Assembly: GCF_024198175.1 (NCBI RefSeq)
Contig: NZ_JAJVKV010000002.1
Coordinates: 62,001 to 126,000 of the forward strand
Length of the DNA: 64,000 bases
Direction: 5' to 3'
Origin: Pyxidicoccus xibeiensis
GTDB taxonomy: Bacteria > Myxococcota > Myxococcia > Myxococcales > Myxococcaceae
The position numbers and the translations under genes are program-made. Below the pieces are notes generated by a model that was given only the letters and a program-made list of their open reading frames with translations, searched no databases and had not been told where the DNA came from. How positions within the stretch are numbered: the stretch's first letter is position 1; each line of letters opens with the position of its first letter. This document shows, in pieces, positions 1-8,737 of this stretch.

Positions 1-1664
1 TCCGTGTTGGCGAGGAACCTGTCGAGGAAGCTCCCCGACTCCACGTCCTGCCGGTAGAGGCCGGGCAGGTACTGCGCCAGGTACGAGAAGCGCGGGTACC
101 ACGCGCGCAGCGCATGGATGCGGGGCGTGGTGGCGCCGCCGCCGTGCAGCGTGAGCTCCACCTGCGCGTAGCGGCCCTTCGCGCGCTGGAAGAGGACCTC
201 GAAGGTGCCGCGGTGCTCACCCTTCGCCGCCTGCACGAAGGGCTGCTCGGAGCCGCCGCCGCGCTTGTACAGCGCGGGCTCGTCGATGAACGGCGCGGCC
301 TCCAGGTCCGCGCGCTCGTTGGCCGAGCGGCTGCGCACGGTGACGCGGGCGCCGGGAGGAATGGACGCGTCCAGCATCAGCCGGTGCCACACGCAGTCCG
401 GCGAGCGGCCGTCGAGCACCGGCGTGAGCAGGGTGGCCTCGGGCACGTAGCGGGGCCGGCGCTGGGCCACCAGGGGCACGAAGGTGTCCGCGAAGTCGTA
501 GTAGGCGCTGCTGCCCCAGGCGATGAGCGCCTTGCCGCCGAACAGGCGCAGGGGCAGGTAGTCCGGCTGGGGCACGGCGGTGAGGGTGCCGTTCCCGGCG
601 GTGTGCAGGTCGAAGGCGAAGACCTGGTTGCCGTCGCGGCCGACCACCAGCACCCGGTCCGGCACGTCCTTCGCGCCCGTCACCAGGGCCATGTCATGCG
701 CCACCAGCGCGTAGCTGAACGCCGCGCCGGAGCCCTGGAGGATGCCCTCCACCTCCAGCACCACCGGCGTCCCCTCGGGCTGCCCGTCGCGGTACACGAG
801 CAGGCGGCTCTCGACGGCGCCCCGGTCCAGCACCAGCACGCGGCCGTCCGGCAGCACCTCCACGGAGACGGGGTCCTCCACCGCCAGCGGCGTCGAGGCA
901 TCTAGCGTCATCGGCTCCGGGAAGGTGGACGCGGGCACGCGCCGCTGGGGGCCGCCCGCCGAGGGCTGGAACACCTCCACCACCTCCGCGGACAGCACGG
1001 AGTCGCCGCCCAGCCGCACCACGCGCAGCTCCGCGTCCAGGCGCCACAGGCGGCGGTTCACCCGGTCCAGCACCACCAGCCCGCCGTCCGGAGTGGCCGC
1101 CATGTCCCACGGCGCGAAGGGCACGCTCGCGGGCCACCGGTGCTGGACGGGCGGGCCACCGGAGTGCAGGTCGAACACGAGCAGCCCGGCGGACGGCGCC
1201 AGCGTGCCCACCACGAGGTAGTGGTGCAGCGTGATGCCCAGGCCACCGAGCGGCACCAGCGCGGGCGTGGCCGGCGGCGTGACGGGGCCGAAGCCTCCGG
1301 GGCGCGGAGTGGAAGGCTCGGAGGGGGCCAGCGGCCAGAAGGTGCTGGTGACGCGCGAGCCGCTGGACAGCACCTTCACGGTGAGCCCGTCGCTGCCAAT
1401 CCAGTAGAAGTTGCCGTACCGGTCCCTCGCGGCGCCGCGCCGGTCCTCGAGCTTCGGAGGCACGTCGCGAGGCGCGGCCACGAAGCGGAACAGCTCCGCG
1501 CGCAGGGAAATCTCCGCGCGGATGGCGTCCCAGGCCACGTCGGCACCGGTGCCGGACGGGTCGCTCCAGGCCTCGGACAGGGGCCGGCCGCCGGACTCGG
1601 ACGTGCAGCGGCCCCAGTCGTCGCGACCGAGCAGCAGGTGGAAGCGTGTCCCGTTGGCGTCCAT
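1..1664 (-). CDS. eCIS tail/baseplate protein with NHL-like repeats (3' end outside window)
   Basis: This is the 5' part (about 554 codons) of a gene that runs off the left edge. It starts at ATG 1664, directly against the stop of the gpJ-like gene. The middle contains repeated motifs such as TPDGGLVVLDRVNRRLWRLD and LPDGRVLVLDRG, typical of NHL/six-bladed propeller repeats. Near the visible end, YLAQYLPGLYRQD followed by SGSFLDRFLA matches what I know of the phage tail-like family TIGR02242. In eCIS operons such proteins sit after the gpJ baseplate gene and are thought to be baseplate-periphery or fibre-linked parts. The family call rests on motif recognition. A propeller used for binding glycans or proteins is inference. 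Confidence 0.75.
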   Translation of the reverse strand, partial: MDANGTRFHLLLGRDDWGRCTSESGGRPLSEAWSDPSGTGADVAWDAIRAEISLRAELFRFVAAPRDVPPKLEDRRGAARDRYGNFYWIGSDGLTVKVLSSGSRVTSTFWPLAPSEPSTPRPGGFGPVTPPATPALVPLGGLGITLHHYLVVGTLAPSAGLLVFDLHSGGPPVQHRWPASVPFAPWDMAATPDGGLVVLDRVNRRLWRLDAELRVVRLGGDSVLSAEVVEVFQPSAGGPQRRVPASTFPEPMTLDASTPLAVEDPVSVEVLPDGRVLVLDRGAVESRLLVYRDGQPEGTPVVLEVEGILQGSGAAFSYALVAHDMALVTGAKDVPDRVLVVGRDGNQVFAFDLHTAGNGTLTAVPQPDYLPLRLFGGKALIAWGSSAYYDFADTFVPLVAQRRPRYVPEATLLTPVLDGRSPDCVWHRLMLDASIPPGARVTVRSRSANERADLEAAPFIDEPALYKRGGGSEQPFVQAAKGEHRGTFEVLFQRAKGRYAQVELTLHGGGATTPRIHALRAWYPRFSYLAQYLPGLYRQDVESGSFLDRFLANT

Positions 1665-3977
1665 CTACCGGCACTCCTCCGGGACGACGGGCACGGACAC
1701 GAAGGGGCGCTGCGCGCCGGTGGCCACGGGGCCGGTGCCGCGCAGCTCGTCCAGCGACGGCGGGTCCCCCACGGCCACGGCGAGGCCGGCCAGCCGGGGG
1801 AGCTGCAGGCCCGTGAGCGGCACCTGCTCCTGCTGCGCGCCCGTCGCCAGGCCCAGCCGCACGCCGCGCACCAGCGCCACGCCGGCCACGCGGCTGGCCA
1901 CCGCCGCCAGCTCCAGCGCCACCACCGCCTTGCGCAGCGGCCAGCCCCGCTGCGCCACCGCGGCCTGCGGCGCGCCCGCCAGCGACACCGTCTGCTCCAG
2001 CAGCTCCGTGTCCTCGGGCGGCAGCGGGGACAGGAAGGCGGTGAGCGCGGCCTTCACCGCCTCGCGCACCTGCGCCTGGGACACGCCCGCCACCACCTCC
2101 AGGCCCACCGTCACCCAGACGGGCTTGTAGACGGGGCGGCGCACGAAGATCTCCGTCGTCACCAACCGGCGGGGCGCCAGCCAGCAGGCGATGGCGTCCA
2201 GGAAGCCGTCCGTGCCTTGCGTCTCCGCGGGGTCGGGCTCGAAGCGGGGAATGGCCATCACCGTCACGGCGCCCGGCGCGTCTCCGGGCTCGTTGGGTGA
2301 CAGGGCGGGGTGGAAGGCGGGCAGCACCTCCACGCGGCCCACCGCGACGCCGGGCGTGCGCAGGGTGACGGCCTCGAAGTCCTGCGCCGTCACCAGCCTG
2401 TCCCTGTGCTGGAGGAAGCGGGTGATGTGCTTCTCGCCCGTGCTGACGCTCTCCGCGTCCGCGCCGCCCCACGTGGGCAGCGGGTTCTCCACCTGGAGGC
2501 CCGGCGGAAGGGCGGGGCCGCTCGTCACCGTGCCCGGGCCCACGTTGCCGGCGCGGCCCACGCCCTGGTCGTAGTCCACGCGCAGGGTGGCGCCGGGGGG
2601 AGGCCGTGCGCCGTGCGCGCCATCACCGAAGCGCAGCTCACCGGCCTCCGCGTCCAGCTTGAACACCTTCACGCGGGTGTTGGTGGACGCGGGCGTGCCC
2701 GGCGGCAGGCGCGGGTCGGGCGCGGCGACCTCGGGGCCCGCGCTCATCAGGTCGTCGATCTCCTCCCACGTCTCGGGCGTGCCGTTGATGGGGATGACGG
2801 TCAGCTTCACGGAGCCCGGCAGCACGGGCGCGCGCGCCAGCTTCGCCGCCTGGTCCGGCTCGCCGGTGCCCTCGGGCAGCAGCTCGCCCGTCACGCGCTC
2901 GCGCTGCGTCACCGGCGCGGCGTTGATGCCCGCCCACAGGAGCTTCGTGGACACGGGCGCGGAGGAGTTGATGCGCACCCACGTAATCACGCGCGCCTCC
3001 AGCTCCTCGTCGTCCAGCGCGGGAGGGAAGTCGCGGGTGCCCGCCTCCAGCGGGTCCAGGTTCGTCCACAGCTCCAGCTCCGCCACGGAGGAGGGCAGGG
3101 GGACGTCCACCACGGTGGGCTCGGCGGGCACCTCGGCGGTGGCCAGGGTGCGCCAGCTCGCGTTGCGCTCCGCCGCGCTCTCCGGGAGCTTGCCCTCCGG
3201 AGGCAGCCTCGGCAGCTGGAACTGCAGCACCGCCGAGCCCTCCGGCCGCGCCTGCCCGTTGGGCACCAGGTCCCGGCCGCCCGTGTCTCCGGCCGGCGCG
3301 AGGCCCACGGTGAGCACCTTGCCCTTCAGCTCCTCGCGGGCGCGCTTCAGCGCGTCCGGCAGCTTCCGGTCCGCGGGCCGCAGCAGCAGCGCCACCCACA
3401 GCGCCCGGTCGATGGCCTGCGTGTTCAAGTCCAGCGGCTCGGTGCCGCGCGGGGAGAAGGGCGTCGTCTCGTAGAACTGGAGCTGGTCGGGCGGCGCGGG
3501 CGGGGGCGTGGTGGCGGTGAAGGACGCGTACAGCTCCTGGTAGTACTCCTTGACGCGCTCCTCGGGTGCCACGCTGCGCTTGTAGAAGAAGGCGGCCTCC
3601 ACCGGCAGCACATCCAGGCCGCGCTCGGTGCGGAAGGGCACCTGGCCGGCGCGCACCTCCACGCCGTCGGTGAGCGTGAGGGACTGGGGCGGGCCGCCGC
3701 GCTCGTTGCGGAAGGCGACGAGGCCGCGCGCGGACGACGCCGGCTGGAGCGGCACGCCGAGCAGCTGGAGGAACTTGAGCCGGTTGCGCTCCGGAATCTG
3801 GTTGGCGCGGTAGAGGAGGCTCTCCGTGAGGAAGGAGAACAGCTCCAGCAGCGTGACGCCCGGGTCGGCCTTGTTGAAGTTGGTCCACTCGGGGTTGTGG
3901 ACGGGGATGCGCGACAGCGCCTCGTCCAGCAGCTGCTGGTACTTCCGGTCGTCGATGGTGGGCAGGGTGAGTGGCAC
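1665..3977 (-). CDS. putative baseplate assembly protein (gpJ-like, TIGR02243 type)
   Basis: A 770-aa protein. The N-terminus has the family pattern LTLPTIDDRKYQQLLDEALS followed by NPEWTNFNKADPGVTLLELF and a LLYRANQIPERN stretch. These are the hallmarks of the TIGR02243/baseplate J-like proteins (Afp11/Afp12 equivalents) that form the wedges of contractile tails. The centre has LRFGDGAHGARPPPGATLRVDY, the usual core of this family. The C-terminal third resembles baseplate J, with repeated small domains of the type VWVTVGLEVVAGVSQAQVREAVKAAL. It starts 8 bp after the gp25 gene and ends against the next start codon, so it is translated as part of the operon. Confidence 0.9.
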   Translation of the reverse strand: MPLTLPTIDDRKYQQLLDEALSRIPVHNPEWTNFNKADPGVTLLELFSFLTESLLYRANQIPERNRLKFLQLLGVPLQPASSARGLVAFRNERGGPPQSLTLTDGVEVRAGQVPFRTERGLDVLPVEAAFFYKRSVAPEERVKEYYQELYASFTATTPPPAPPDQLQFYETTPFSPRGTEPLDLNTQAIDRALWVALLLRPADRKLPDALKRAREELKGKVLTVGLAPAGDTGGRDLVPNGQARPEGSAVLQFQLPRLPPEGKLPESAAERNASWRTLATAEVPAEPTVVDVPLPSSVAELELWTNLDPLEAGTRDFPPALDDEELEARVITWVRINSSAPVSTKLLWAGINAAPVTQRERVTGELLPEGTGEPDQAAKLARAPVLPGSVKLTVIPINGTPETWEEIDDLMSAGPEVAAPDPRLPPGTPASTNTRVKVFKLDAEAGELRFGDGAHGARPPPGATLRVDYDQGVGRAGNVGPGTVTSGPALPPGLQVENPLPTWGGADAESVSTGEKHITRFLQHRDRLVTAQDFEAVTLRTPGVAVGRVEVLPAFHPALSPNEPGDAPGAVTVMAIPRFEPDPAETQGTDGFLDAIACWLAPRRLVTTEIFVRRPVYKPVWVTVGLEVVAGVSQAQVREAVKAALTAFLSPLPPEDTELLEQTVSLAGAPQAAVAQRGWPLRKAVVALELAAVASRVAGVALVRGVRLGLATGAQQEQVPLTGLQLPRLAGLAVAVGDPPSLDELRGTGPVATGAQRPFVSVPVVPEECR

Positions 3978-3985
3978 GGTGTTGG

Positions 3986-4378
3986 TTACCCCGCGAGCGT
4001 GACGCTCAGGCTGAGCCGCTCGCGCGCCCCGGTGGCGACGAGCTTGTAGGTGAGGGTTGCGGTGGCGGCCCGGTCATCCTGGGGGTCGGCCTCCACGTCC
4101 ACGGACTCCACGATGATGCGCGGCTCCCAGCGGGCCAGGGCTCGGCTGATGCTGTCGGCGATCTGCGCGCGCGTTGCGACGGTGTTCGGCTCGAAGAGGT
4201 AGCGCGCCAGCCCGGCGCCGAACTCCGGCAGCAGCAGGCGCTCCGGCGGCTCGGTGGCCAGGATGACCTGGATGTTCTCGCGCACGTTGCGCTCCCCCTC
4301 GGACCACTGCACGCGCCCGTCAGGGCCCACGCGCGGGGGGAAGCTGATGCCTCGGCCTATGAGCTTTCCGGCGTCCAT
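3986..4378 (-). CDS. GPW/gp25-family baseplate wedge protein
   Basis: A 130-aa protein of normal length for the gp25 family (Afp9 equivalent). It shows the family pattern around ERNVRENIQVILATEPPERL, then LPEFGAGLARYLFEPN with its conserved EFG. The C-terminal beta strands (TATLTYKLVATGARERLSLS) are also typical. gp25 proteins sit at the inner baseplate ring and have a lysozyme-like fold without known catalysis in injection systems. The gene starts 3 bp after the 518-aa membrane protein gene and is followed at 8 bp by the gpJ-like gene. Its order next to gpJ matches eCIS and phage tail operons. Confidence 0.93.
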   Translation of the reverse strand: MDAGKLIGRGISFPPRVGPDGRVQWSEGERNVRENIQVILATEPPERLLLPEFGAGLARYLFEPNTVATRAQIADSISRALARWEPRIIVESVDVEADPQDDRAATATLTYKLVATGARERLSLSVTLAG

Positions 4379-4381
4379 GGG

Positions 4382-5938
4382 CTACCCCACCCTCGGCTTC
4401 GGCAGGCAGATCTTCAGGAAGGGCAGCCACCAGAAGATGATGTTGAGCAGTGCGAGGAAGATCATCAGGACGATGAACGCGCACAGCGTGATGATGGGGA
4501 TGGAGAACATGCACAGCTCTCCCAGGTCGAAGCTCAGCCCGTCGTCGAGCTCGCCCTTCATCGTCTTCTCCAGCCCCGCCACGCGGGACATCTGCTTGCG
4601 CAGCCCCTTGGACAGGGTGAAGCCGACGTTCTTCTTGAACTTGCGCAGCCCGCGGATGCTGGTGTCCACCGGCAGCTCGATGCGGATGGGCCTCGCGGGC
4701 GCGTCCGGGTCGAAGAACGCCGCCAGCGTGAAGGCCATCGAGCGCGCGCTCACCAGGGGAGGGCAGAGCGTTCCACAGTGCGGCTTCAGGTACACACAGC
4801 GCAGCACGTACTTGGCCACGCCCGGCTCCTCCAGCTTGGGCACGGGCTCCGGCTCCGGTGGCAGGCTGTAGGTCCCCACGGTGACAGCCGACTCCAGCGC
4901 GGAGCGCAGCGTGGCCACCGCCAGCTGTCCGTCGCGCAGGTTGTAGTCGAGCGTGTTGGTAGTGCCGTTGAGGACGGCCACGCGCTGCTGCATCGCCTTG
5001 TGCAGCGCCGCCTGCCAGGTGTCACCCGAGCTGCCCTGGACGAAGTTGCCCGCCAAGAGGTTGTAGAGCGCCAGCGTGGCGCCCGCAGGCGCCGGACCCG
5101 GGGAGGCCTTGTTGAGCAGGGCCCACAGCGTGGGCAGGCGCTCCTCCAGGAAGGTGGCGAAGTCCACCAGCAGGAAGCGCGTGGCCTCCTTCTGCACCTC
5201 CTCCGCCTCGGCCGTCGTCTTCGTCCAGGCCTTGAGCTGCTCGTACGGCGCGAGCACCTGCCCCTCGGCCTCGGACATCAGCATCTTCTCCGGGTCCAGG
5301 CCGGTGTTCGGGTCCGTGTCCTCGAAGGCGGCGGCGGACTCGAAGGTGTCGCGGCTGGACGTGGGGATGAGCCCCACCAGCATCCGGCGGCGCTTGCCGT
5401 CCATCTGGAAGTTCATCGGGAAGAGGGGGAACAGCTCCTCGCCCTTCGTCAGCGTGCCCGTCTGCGCCGCGGGCAGTTCCTTCCAGATGCGGCGCTTGTC
5501 GGCCGGGTTCTCCGGCGACATGGGCACCCACGCGCCCTCCCGGCCGTTGCCGAAGTCCCGGCGCAGCACGAAGGCGGCCTTCTCGCCCCTGGGCAGGTCC
5601 ACCACGTGGTCGGGCATGCCGGGCAGGCGGCACACGAGGCTGGACGCCACCAGGTAGAAGCGCCCATGCGCGGGCTGGTACAGCTTGGGCGTGCGGTTCA
5701 GGTCGTCCGGGGGCTCGCCGGGGACGCGCTCGTGGAAGCTCTCGAAGCGCGTCACCAGCAGGGACGTCAGGTCCGGGCGCGCGGCGCCCTGGAGCCGCTC
5801 GGCCAGCTCCTCCATGAAGCGGTCCGAGTCGAACTGGAGGATGCCGGGCGCCTGGATGCGCTCCAGCTTCTTGGTGGTCGGGCCCCACAGCGGCGTGGCC
5901 GTCACCCACTGGACGGGATGTGCGAGCGCCGTGGCCAT
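4382..5938 (-). CDS. eCIS-operon protein with C-terminal membrane segment, function unknown
   Basis: A 518-aa protein. I choose the ATG at 5938, which overlaps the TGA of the spike gene (TGATG); an open frame continues upstream but only antisense to nothing recognisable and across the spike gene. Residues 1-460 look soluble and mixed alpha/beta. From about residue 477 there is a long hydrophobic stretch (MFSIPIITLCAFIVLMIFLA, then LLNIIFWWLPFL) ending in a short basic tail KICLPKPRVG. That is one long or two short membrane helices at the very C-terminus. I do not recognise a named family. Its fixed place between spike and gp25 makes it a structural, anchoring or translocation component rather than a bystander. 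A role as membrane anchor or pore-forming cargo is inference. Confidence 0.8.
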   Translation of the reverse strand: MATALAHPVQWVTATPLWGPTTKKLERIQAPGILQFDSDRFMEELAERLQGAARPDLTSLLVTRFESFHERVPGEPPDDLNRTPKLYQPAHGRFYLVASSLVCRLPGMPDHVVDLPRGEKAAFVLRRDFGNGREGAWVPMSPENPADKRRIWKELPAAQTGTLTKGEELFPLFPMNFQMDGKRRRMLVGLIPTSSRDTFESAAAFEDTDPNTGLDPEKMLMSEAEGQVLAPYEQLKAWTKTTAEAEEVQKEATRFLLVDFATFLEERLPTLWALLNKASPGPAPAGATLALYNLLAGNFVQGSSGDTWQAALHKAMQQRVAVLNGTTNTLDYNLRDGQLAVATLRSALESAVTVGTYSLPPEPEPVPKLEEPGVAKYVLRCVYLKPHCGTLCPPLVSARSMAFTLAAFFDPDAPARPIRIELPVDTSIRGLRKFKKNVGFTLSKGLRKQMSRVAGLEKTMKGELDDGLSFDLGELCMFSIPIITLCAFIVLMIFLALLNIIFWWLPFLKICLPKPRVG

Positions 5939-6654
5939 CACCACACGTTCCCCGCGCCCGGCGTGTACGAGGCGCTGACCACGCTGTTGGTGATGACCGT
6001 GTCCGCCTGCACCACGCCGCTGAACTTCGACATGCCCGCGTTGACGGTGAGCATGCTGGCGGAAATCTCGGCGGTGCTGGCGGTGATGGTCACCTTCGCC
6101 GAGGCATTCACGGTGATGCCGCTGGACTCCAGCTTCACGGAGTTGCCATTGCTGTCCTGCACCTCGATGGCGCCCGGCCCGTCCTTGAGCGTCACCTTCT
6201 GGCCGCCGGGCGTCTCCAGCGTCAGCGTCTCCTTGCCGTCGGTGTCGTCGAGTGTGATGACCACGCCGTTGCGCGAGCGCAGCACCTTCTTCGCGTTCTT
6301 CCCCGCGCCGTCCATGCTCTCCGGGGGGGCGTCCTTGCCGTTCCACAGCGCGCCCACCACGTAGGGCCGTCGCGCATCGCCGCCCTCGAAGCCGACCAGC
6401 ACCTCGTCTTCCACGTCCGGCACGAACCAGGAGCCGCGGTTGTTGCCGCCCATCAGCGTGGCCAGCCGCGCCCACGCCTCGTACTGTCCGCCGCCCGCCG
6501 CGTCCGCCGCCCAGGGCAGCGCCACCTTCACCCGGCCCTGGCTGTCCGGGTCCTTGATGTCGGTGACGCGCGCCGGGTACAGGCCATAGAAGCGCCCGCC
6601 CAGCCCGTCGGACGCGCGCTCACCCGTCACCAGGTCCCACGCCGAGCCGTCCAT
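5938..6654 (-). CDS. spike protein, gpV/VgrG OB-fold and beta-helix (Afp8 C-terminal half)
   Basis: A 238-aa protein. The start ATG at 6654 overlaps the stop of the gpD-like gene by one base. Residues 15-115 form the gp5/gpV OB-fold: GLYPARVTDIKDPDSQGRVK, then WARLATLMGGNNRGSWFVPD, then DEVLVGFEGGDARRPYVVGA. The rest is a run of short beta repeats (KETLTLETPGGQKVTL, AIEVQDSNGNSVKL, ITVNASAKVTITAS) expected of a triple-stranded beta-helix needle. In Afp/PVC and T6SS the hub and spike are one VgrG polypeptide. Here the two halves are separate genes, as in phage T4 gp27/gp5 and P2 gpD/gpV. It caps the tube and would bind a PAAR tip, which is not visible in this operon. Confidence 0.92.
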   Translation of the reverse strand: MDGSAWDLVTGERASDGLGGRFYGLYPARVTDIKDPDSQGRVKVALPWAADAAGGGQYEAWARLATLMGGNNRGSWFVPDVEDEVLVGFEGGDARRPYVVGALWNGKDAPPESMDGAGKNAKKVLRSRNGVVITLDDTDGKETLTLETPGGQKVTLKDGPGAIEVQDSNGNSVKLESSGITVNASAKVTITASTAEISASMLTVNAGMSKFSGVVQADTVITNSVVSASYTPGAGNVW

Positions 6655-7739
6655 CACGAAGCCCTCCCCAGTCCCGCGCGCTCGGCCACGAACTCCGTGC
6701 GCAGGCCGCGCGCGGAGTCGAACAGGTGCTTCACCTCCGCCAGGTGGTACTTGCCGCTGAACAGCGGCCCCAGCCCCGTCAGCTCCACCCGGGTGCCCAC
6801 CCGCAGCCGCGCGTCCGTCTGCGCCGTGCCCTGGCCCACCACGAAGCGCCGTGCCTGCTGGCGGAAGCACGCCTCCGCGCGCGCCTGCGCCTCCTGTCCG
6901 TTGAGTGGCACCGTGTGGACCACCGCCTCCTTGCGCTCGGCCAGCTTGGAGGACAGCAGGCTGGCGCCGCTCTCGTCGTTGCCCAGCTCCGCGCCCAGCA
7001 CGGACGGGCCCGCCTCGTGCTTCACCGTGTCCTTGTCCTGCACGCTCCAGCCGCTCACCGTCACCATGGAGCGCTGGCCCGCCAGGTCCGCCAGCACCGT
7101 GAAGGCCTGCAGCTGGCCGCCGCGCGCCAGCTTCACCGGCTCGCCGCTGGAGCGGGCGCCGCGCTTCTTCGCCTTCAGCGTGCGGCCCTCCACCCACAGC
7201 TCCACGTCCACCGCGCGGCAGCGCTCGCGCAGGAAGGCCAGGTCGCTCTGGTTGAGCTGGGCCAGCACCTTGTGCTTGGGGCCCGGCATGTCCACCTCGG
7301 GCGTCAGCCCGTGCTTGCCTGCAATCTGCTTCACCACGTCCGCGTCGCTCACGTCCGCGTACGTGGCCGTCCGCCGCGTCATCCGCAGGTCCTGGAGCCG
7401 GTCATCCGCCAGCACCGTCAGCGTGGGCGGCGCGTTCTCCTGGAAGCCTGCTTCCAGCGCGGTGATGCGGCCCTCGAAGAGCACGTCGGTGGTGCCCAGC
7501 CGCACCTCGAAGGGCTTGCCGAAGTCCAGCAACTGCCGGTCGAAGTAGAGGAAGCCCGTCTCTCCGTCCTTGGGGCCCCAGTTGCCGAAGGTGGCCTCGC
7601 ACCGGTACAGCCCCTGGGCCGTCTCGACGATGGACAGCTCCAGCAGGCCGCCGACGAGCGTGGCCTGGTCCACTCCGTCCACGCGCAGGGTGGGACGGGC
7701 GCTGCGAAGCCGGGAGTCGGTGCCGTTGCCGTCAGCCAT
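6654..7739 (-). CDS. hub protein, phage late control gpD/gp27-like (Afp8 N-terminal half)
   Basis: A 361-aa protein related to the phage late control D family (P2 gpD, T4 gp27, N-terminal VgrG). Visible signs are an N-terminal RPTLRVDGVDQATLVGGLLE strand pattern, a central DVVKQIAGKHGLTPEVD, and LAQLNQSDLAFLRERCRAVD, the classic NxSDxxFLxxR motif of this family. These proteins form a trimeric hub that adapts the six-fold tube to the three-fold spike. The gene ends in a TGATG overlap with the spike gene, so both are probably made in step. It begins 20 bp after the DUF5908-type gene. Confidence 0.92.
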   Translation of the reverse strand: MADGNGTDSRLRSARPTLRVDGVDQATLVGGLLELSIVETAQGLYRCEATFGNWGPKDGETGFLYFDRQLLDFGKPFEVRLGTTDVLFEGRITALEAGFQENAPPTLTVLADDRLQDLRMTRRTATYADVSDADVVKQIAGKHGLTPEVDMPGPKHKVLAQLNQSDLAFLRERCRAVDVELWVEGRTLKAKKRGARSSGEPVKLARGGQLQAFTVLADLAGQRSMVTVSGWSVQDKDTVKHEAGPSVLGAELGNDESGASLLSSKLAERKEAVVHTVPLNGQEAQARAEACFRQQARRFVVGQGTAQTDARLRVGTRVELTGLGPLFSGKYHLAEVKHLFDSARGLRTEFVAERAGLGRAS

Positions 7740-7759
7740 GGGGGTTCCGGTTCATTCCT

Positions 7760-7936
7760 TCAGTGCGCGCGCGCGCGCTCCCTGCGCACGCGCCGGCGCT
7801 CCAGTTCCAGCTCCAGGTCATGCGCCCGCTGCACGCCGGACGCGGAGGGGCCTGCCTCTCCCGTGGCACCTCCGCTCGAGGCAGTGCCGGACGGCGGCTC
7901 GCTCACGACTTCCAGCTCGTTGATGACCACGGCCAT
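7760..7936 (-). CDS. small DUF5908-type eCIS protein (Afp6 position)
   Basis: A 58-aa open frame starting at ATG 7936 and ending at TGA 7760, short enough to be missed by length cut-offs. It begins MAVVINELEV, matching the 'M-P-[VI]-x-I-x-E-L-x-[VI]' start of the tiny DUF5908 proteins that sit between the LysM adaptor and the hub gene in eCIS loci. It ends in an Arg-rich helix (LELELERRRVRRERARAH). The gaps to its neighbours are 13 and 20 bp. Its position and start motif are the evidence; no biochemical role is known to me for this family. Confidence 0.72.
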   Translation of the reverse strand: MAVVINELEVVSEPPSGTASSGGATGEAGPSASGVQRAHDLELELERRRVRRERARAH

Positions 7937-7949
7937 GTGCGTGCCCCCT

Positions 7950-8735
7950 CTACCGCTTCACTCCGAACTTGAGCCCGGCCTGCAGATCCACCAACTGCCC
8001 GGGCGCCAGCTGCCGCGGGTTCTCGATGCCGTTCGCCGCCGCGATGGCCTGCCAGTTCCCGGCCTTGCCCACGGCGGCGGCCAGTTGCTGCAGCGACATG
8101 CCGGAGGGCGTAGGCGTCATCGGCGCCTCACCCGGCGGCTTGCCGCTGGGGCTGCGCGCCGGAGAGGCCGGCGGCGCCTTCGTCGGCTCGAAGGTGTACT
8201 TGTCGATTTTCTGCTGCGTCAGGGTGAAGGACACGCTGGCGCGCAGGGGCAGGCCCTCGGAGGAGAACAGCTCCAGCGACTCCTCCATCGACTCCATGAT
8301 TCCGTCGAACTTGAAGCTGCCCCACAGGAAGCGCACCCCGGGCGGGAGGTACTCCGTCTCCGACCCCGGTTTCTTCTCCGGCTTCATGAAGAAGGCGACC
8401 TTCCCCGTGAGCTTGCGCACGTCGTCCACGGCGCCGGACTTGCCCTCCGGCTGGCCCGTCACGTCGAACCAGAGCTGCACGGCCAGCTTGGTGGTGCCGG
8501 CGCCCACGAACTGCTGCGCCGGCTGGCCACGCTGGTCTCCGCTGCGACCGCCTCCGCCTCCACCGCCGTTCCCACCTCCACCGGAGGGCTGCTGCACCTG
8601 GTTGGCGAAGGAGACCTTCAGCGTCTCCGGGTTGAACTGCACGTCGGCGGTGGCTCCACCGCTGAGGGGATTCGTGAAGCTTGCATCCAGCTGGATGAGC
8701 TTTGCCTTGGCGAGCGGCGCGACATCATCGGCCAT
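7950..8735 (-). CDS. LysM-domain tube-baseplate adaptor (Afp7-like)
   Basis: A 261-aa protein starting at ATG 8735, 2 bp after the tube gene. The first 190 residues contain the adaptor pattern VQFNPETLKVSFANQVQQPS and LAVQLWFDVTGQPEGKSGAV. A C-terminal LysM-like module follows (GMSLQQLAAAVGKAGNWQAI, then NPRQLAPGQLVDL). This is the architecture of Afp7/Pvc7 and phage gp53-like proteins that join the inner tube to the hub; here LysM mediates protein contacts rather than peptidoglycan binding, by family knowledge. A glycine-rich loop with runs of G (positions about 52-64) interrupts the adaptor domain and looks like a flexible insertion. Confidence 0.9.
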   Translation of the reverse strand: MADDVAPLAKAKLIQLDASFTNPLSGGATADVQFNPETLKVSFANQVQQPSGGGGNGGGGGGGRSGDQRGQPAQQFVGAGTTKLAVQLWFDVTGQPEGKSGAVDDVRKLTGKVAFFMKPEKKPGSETEYLPPGVRFLWGSFKFDGIMESMEESLELFSSEGLPLRASVSFTLTQQKIDKYTFEPTKAPPASPARSPSGKPPGEAPMTPTPSGMSLQQLAAAVGKAGNWQAIAAANGIENPRQLAPGQLVDLQAGLKFGVKR

Positions 8736-8737
8736 GG

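Noticed and set aside
114-905. Plus-strand frames in the first 2.3 kb.
   Set aside because: All are antisense to the tail protein, whose own frame lacks a stop inside the window.
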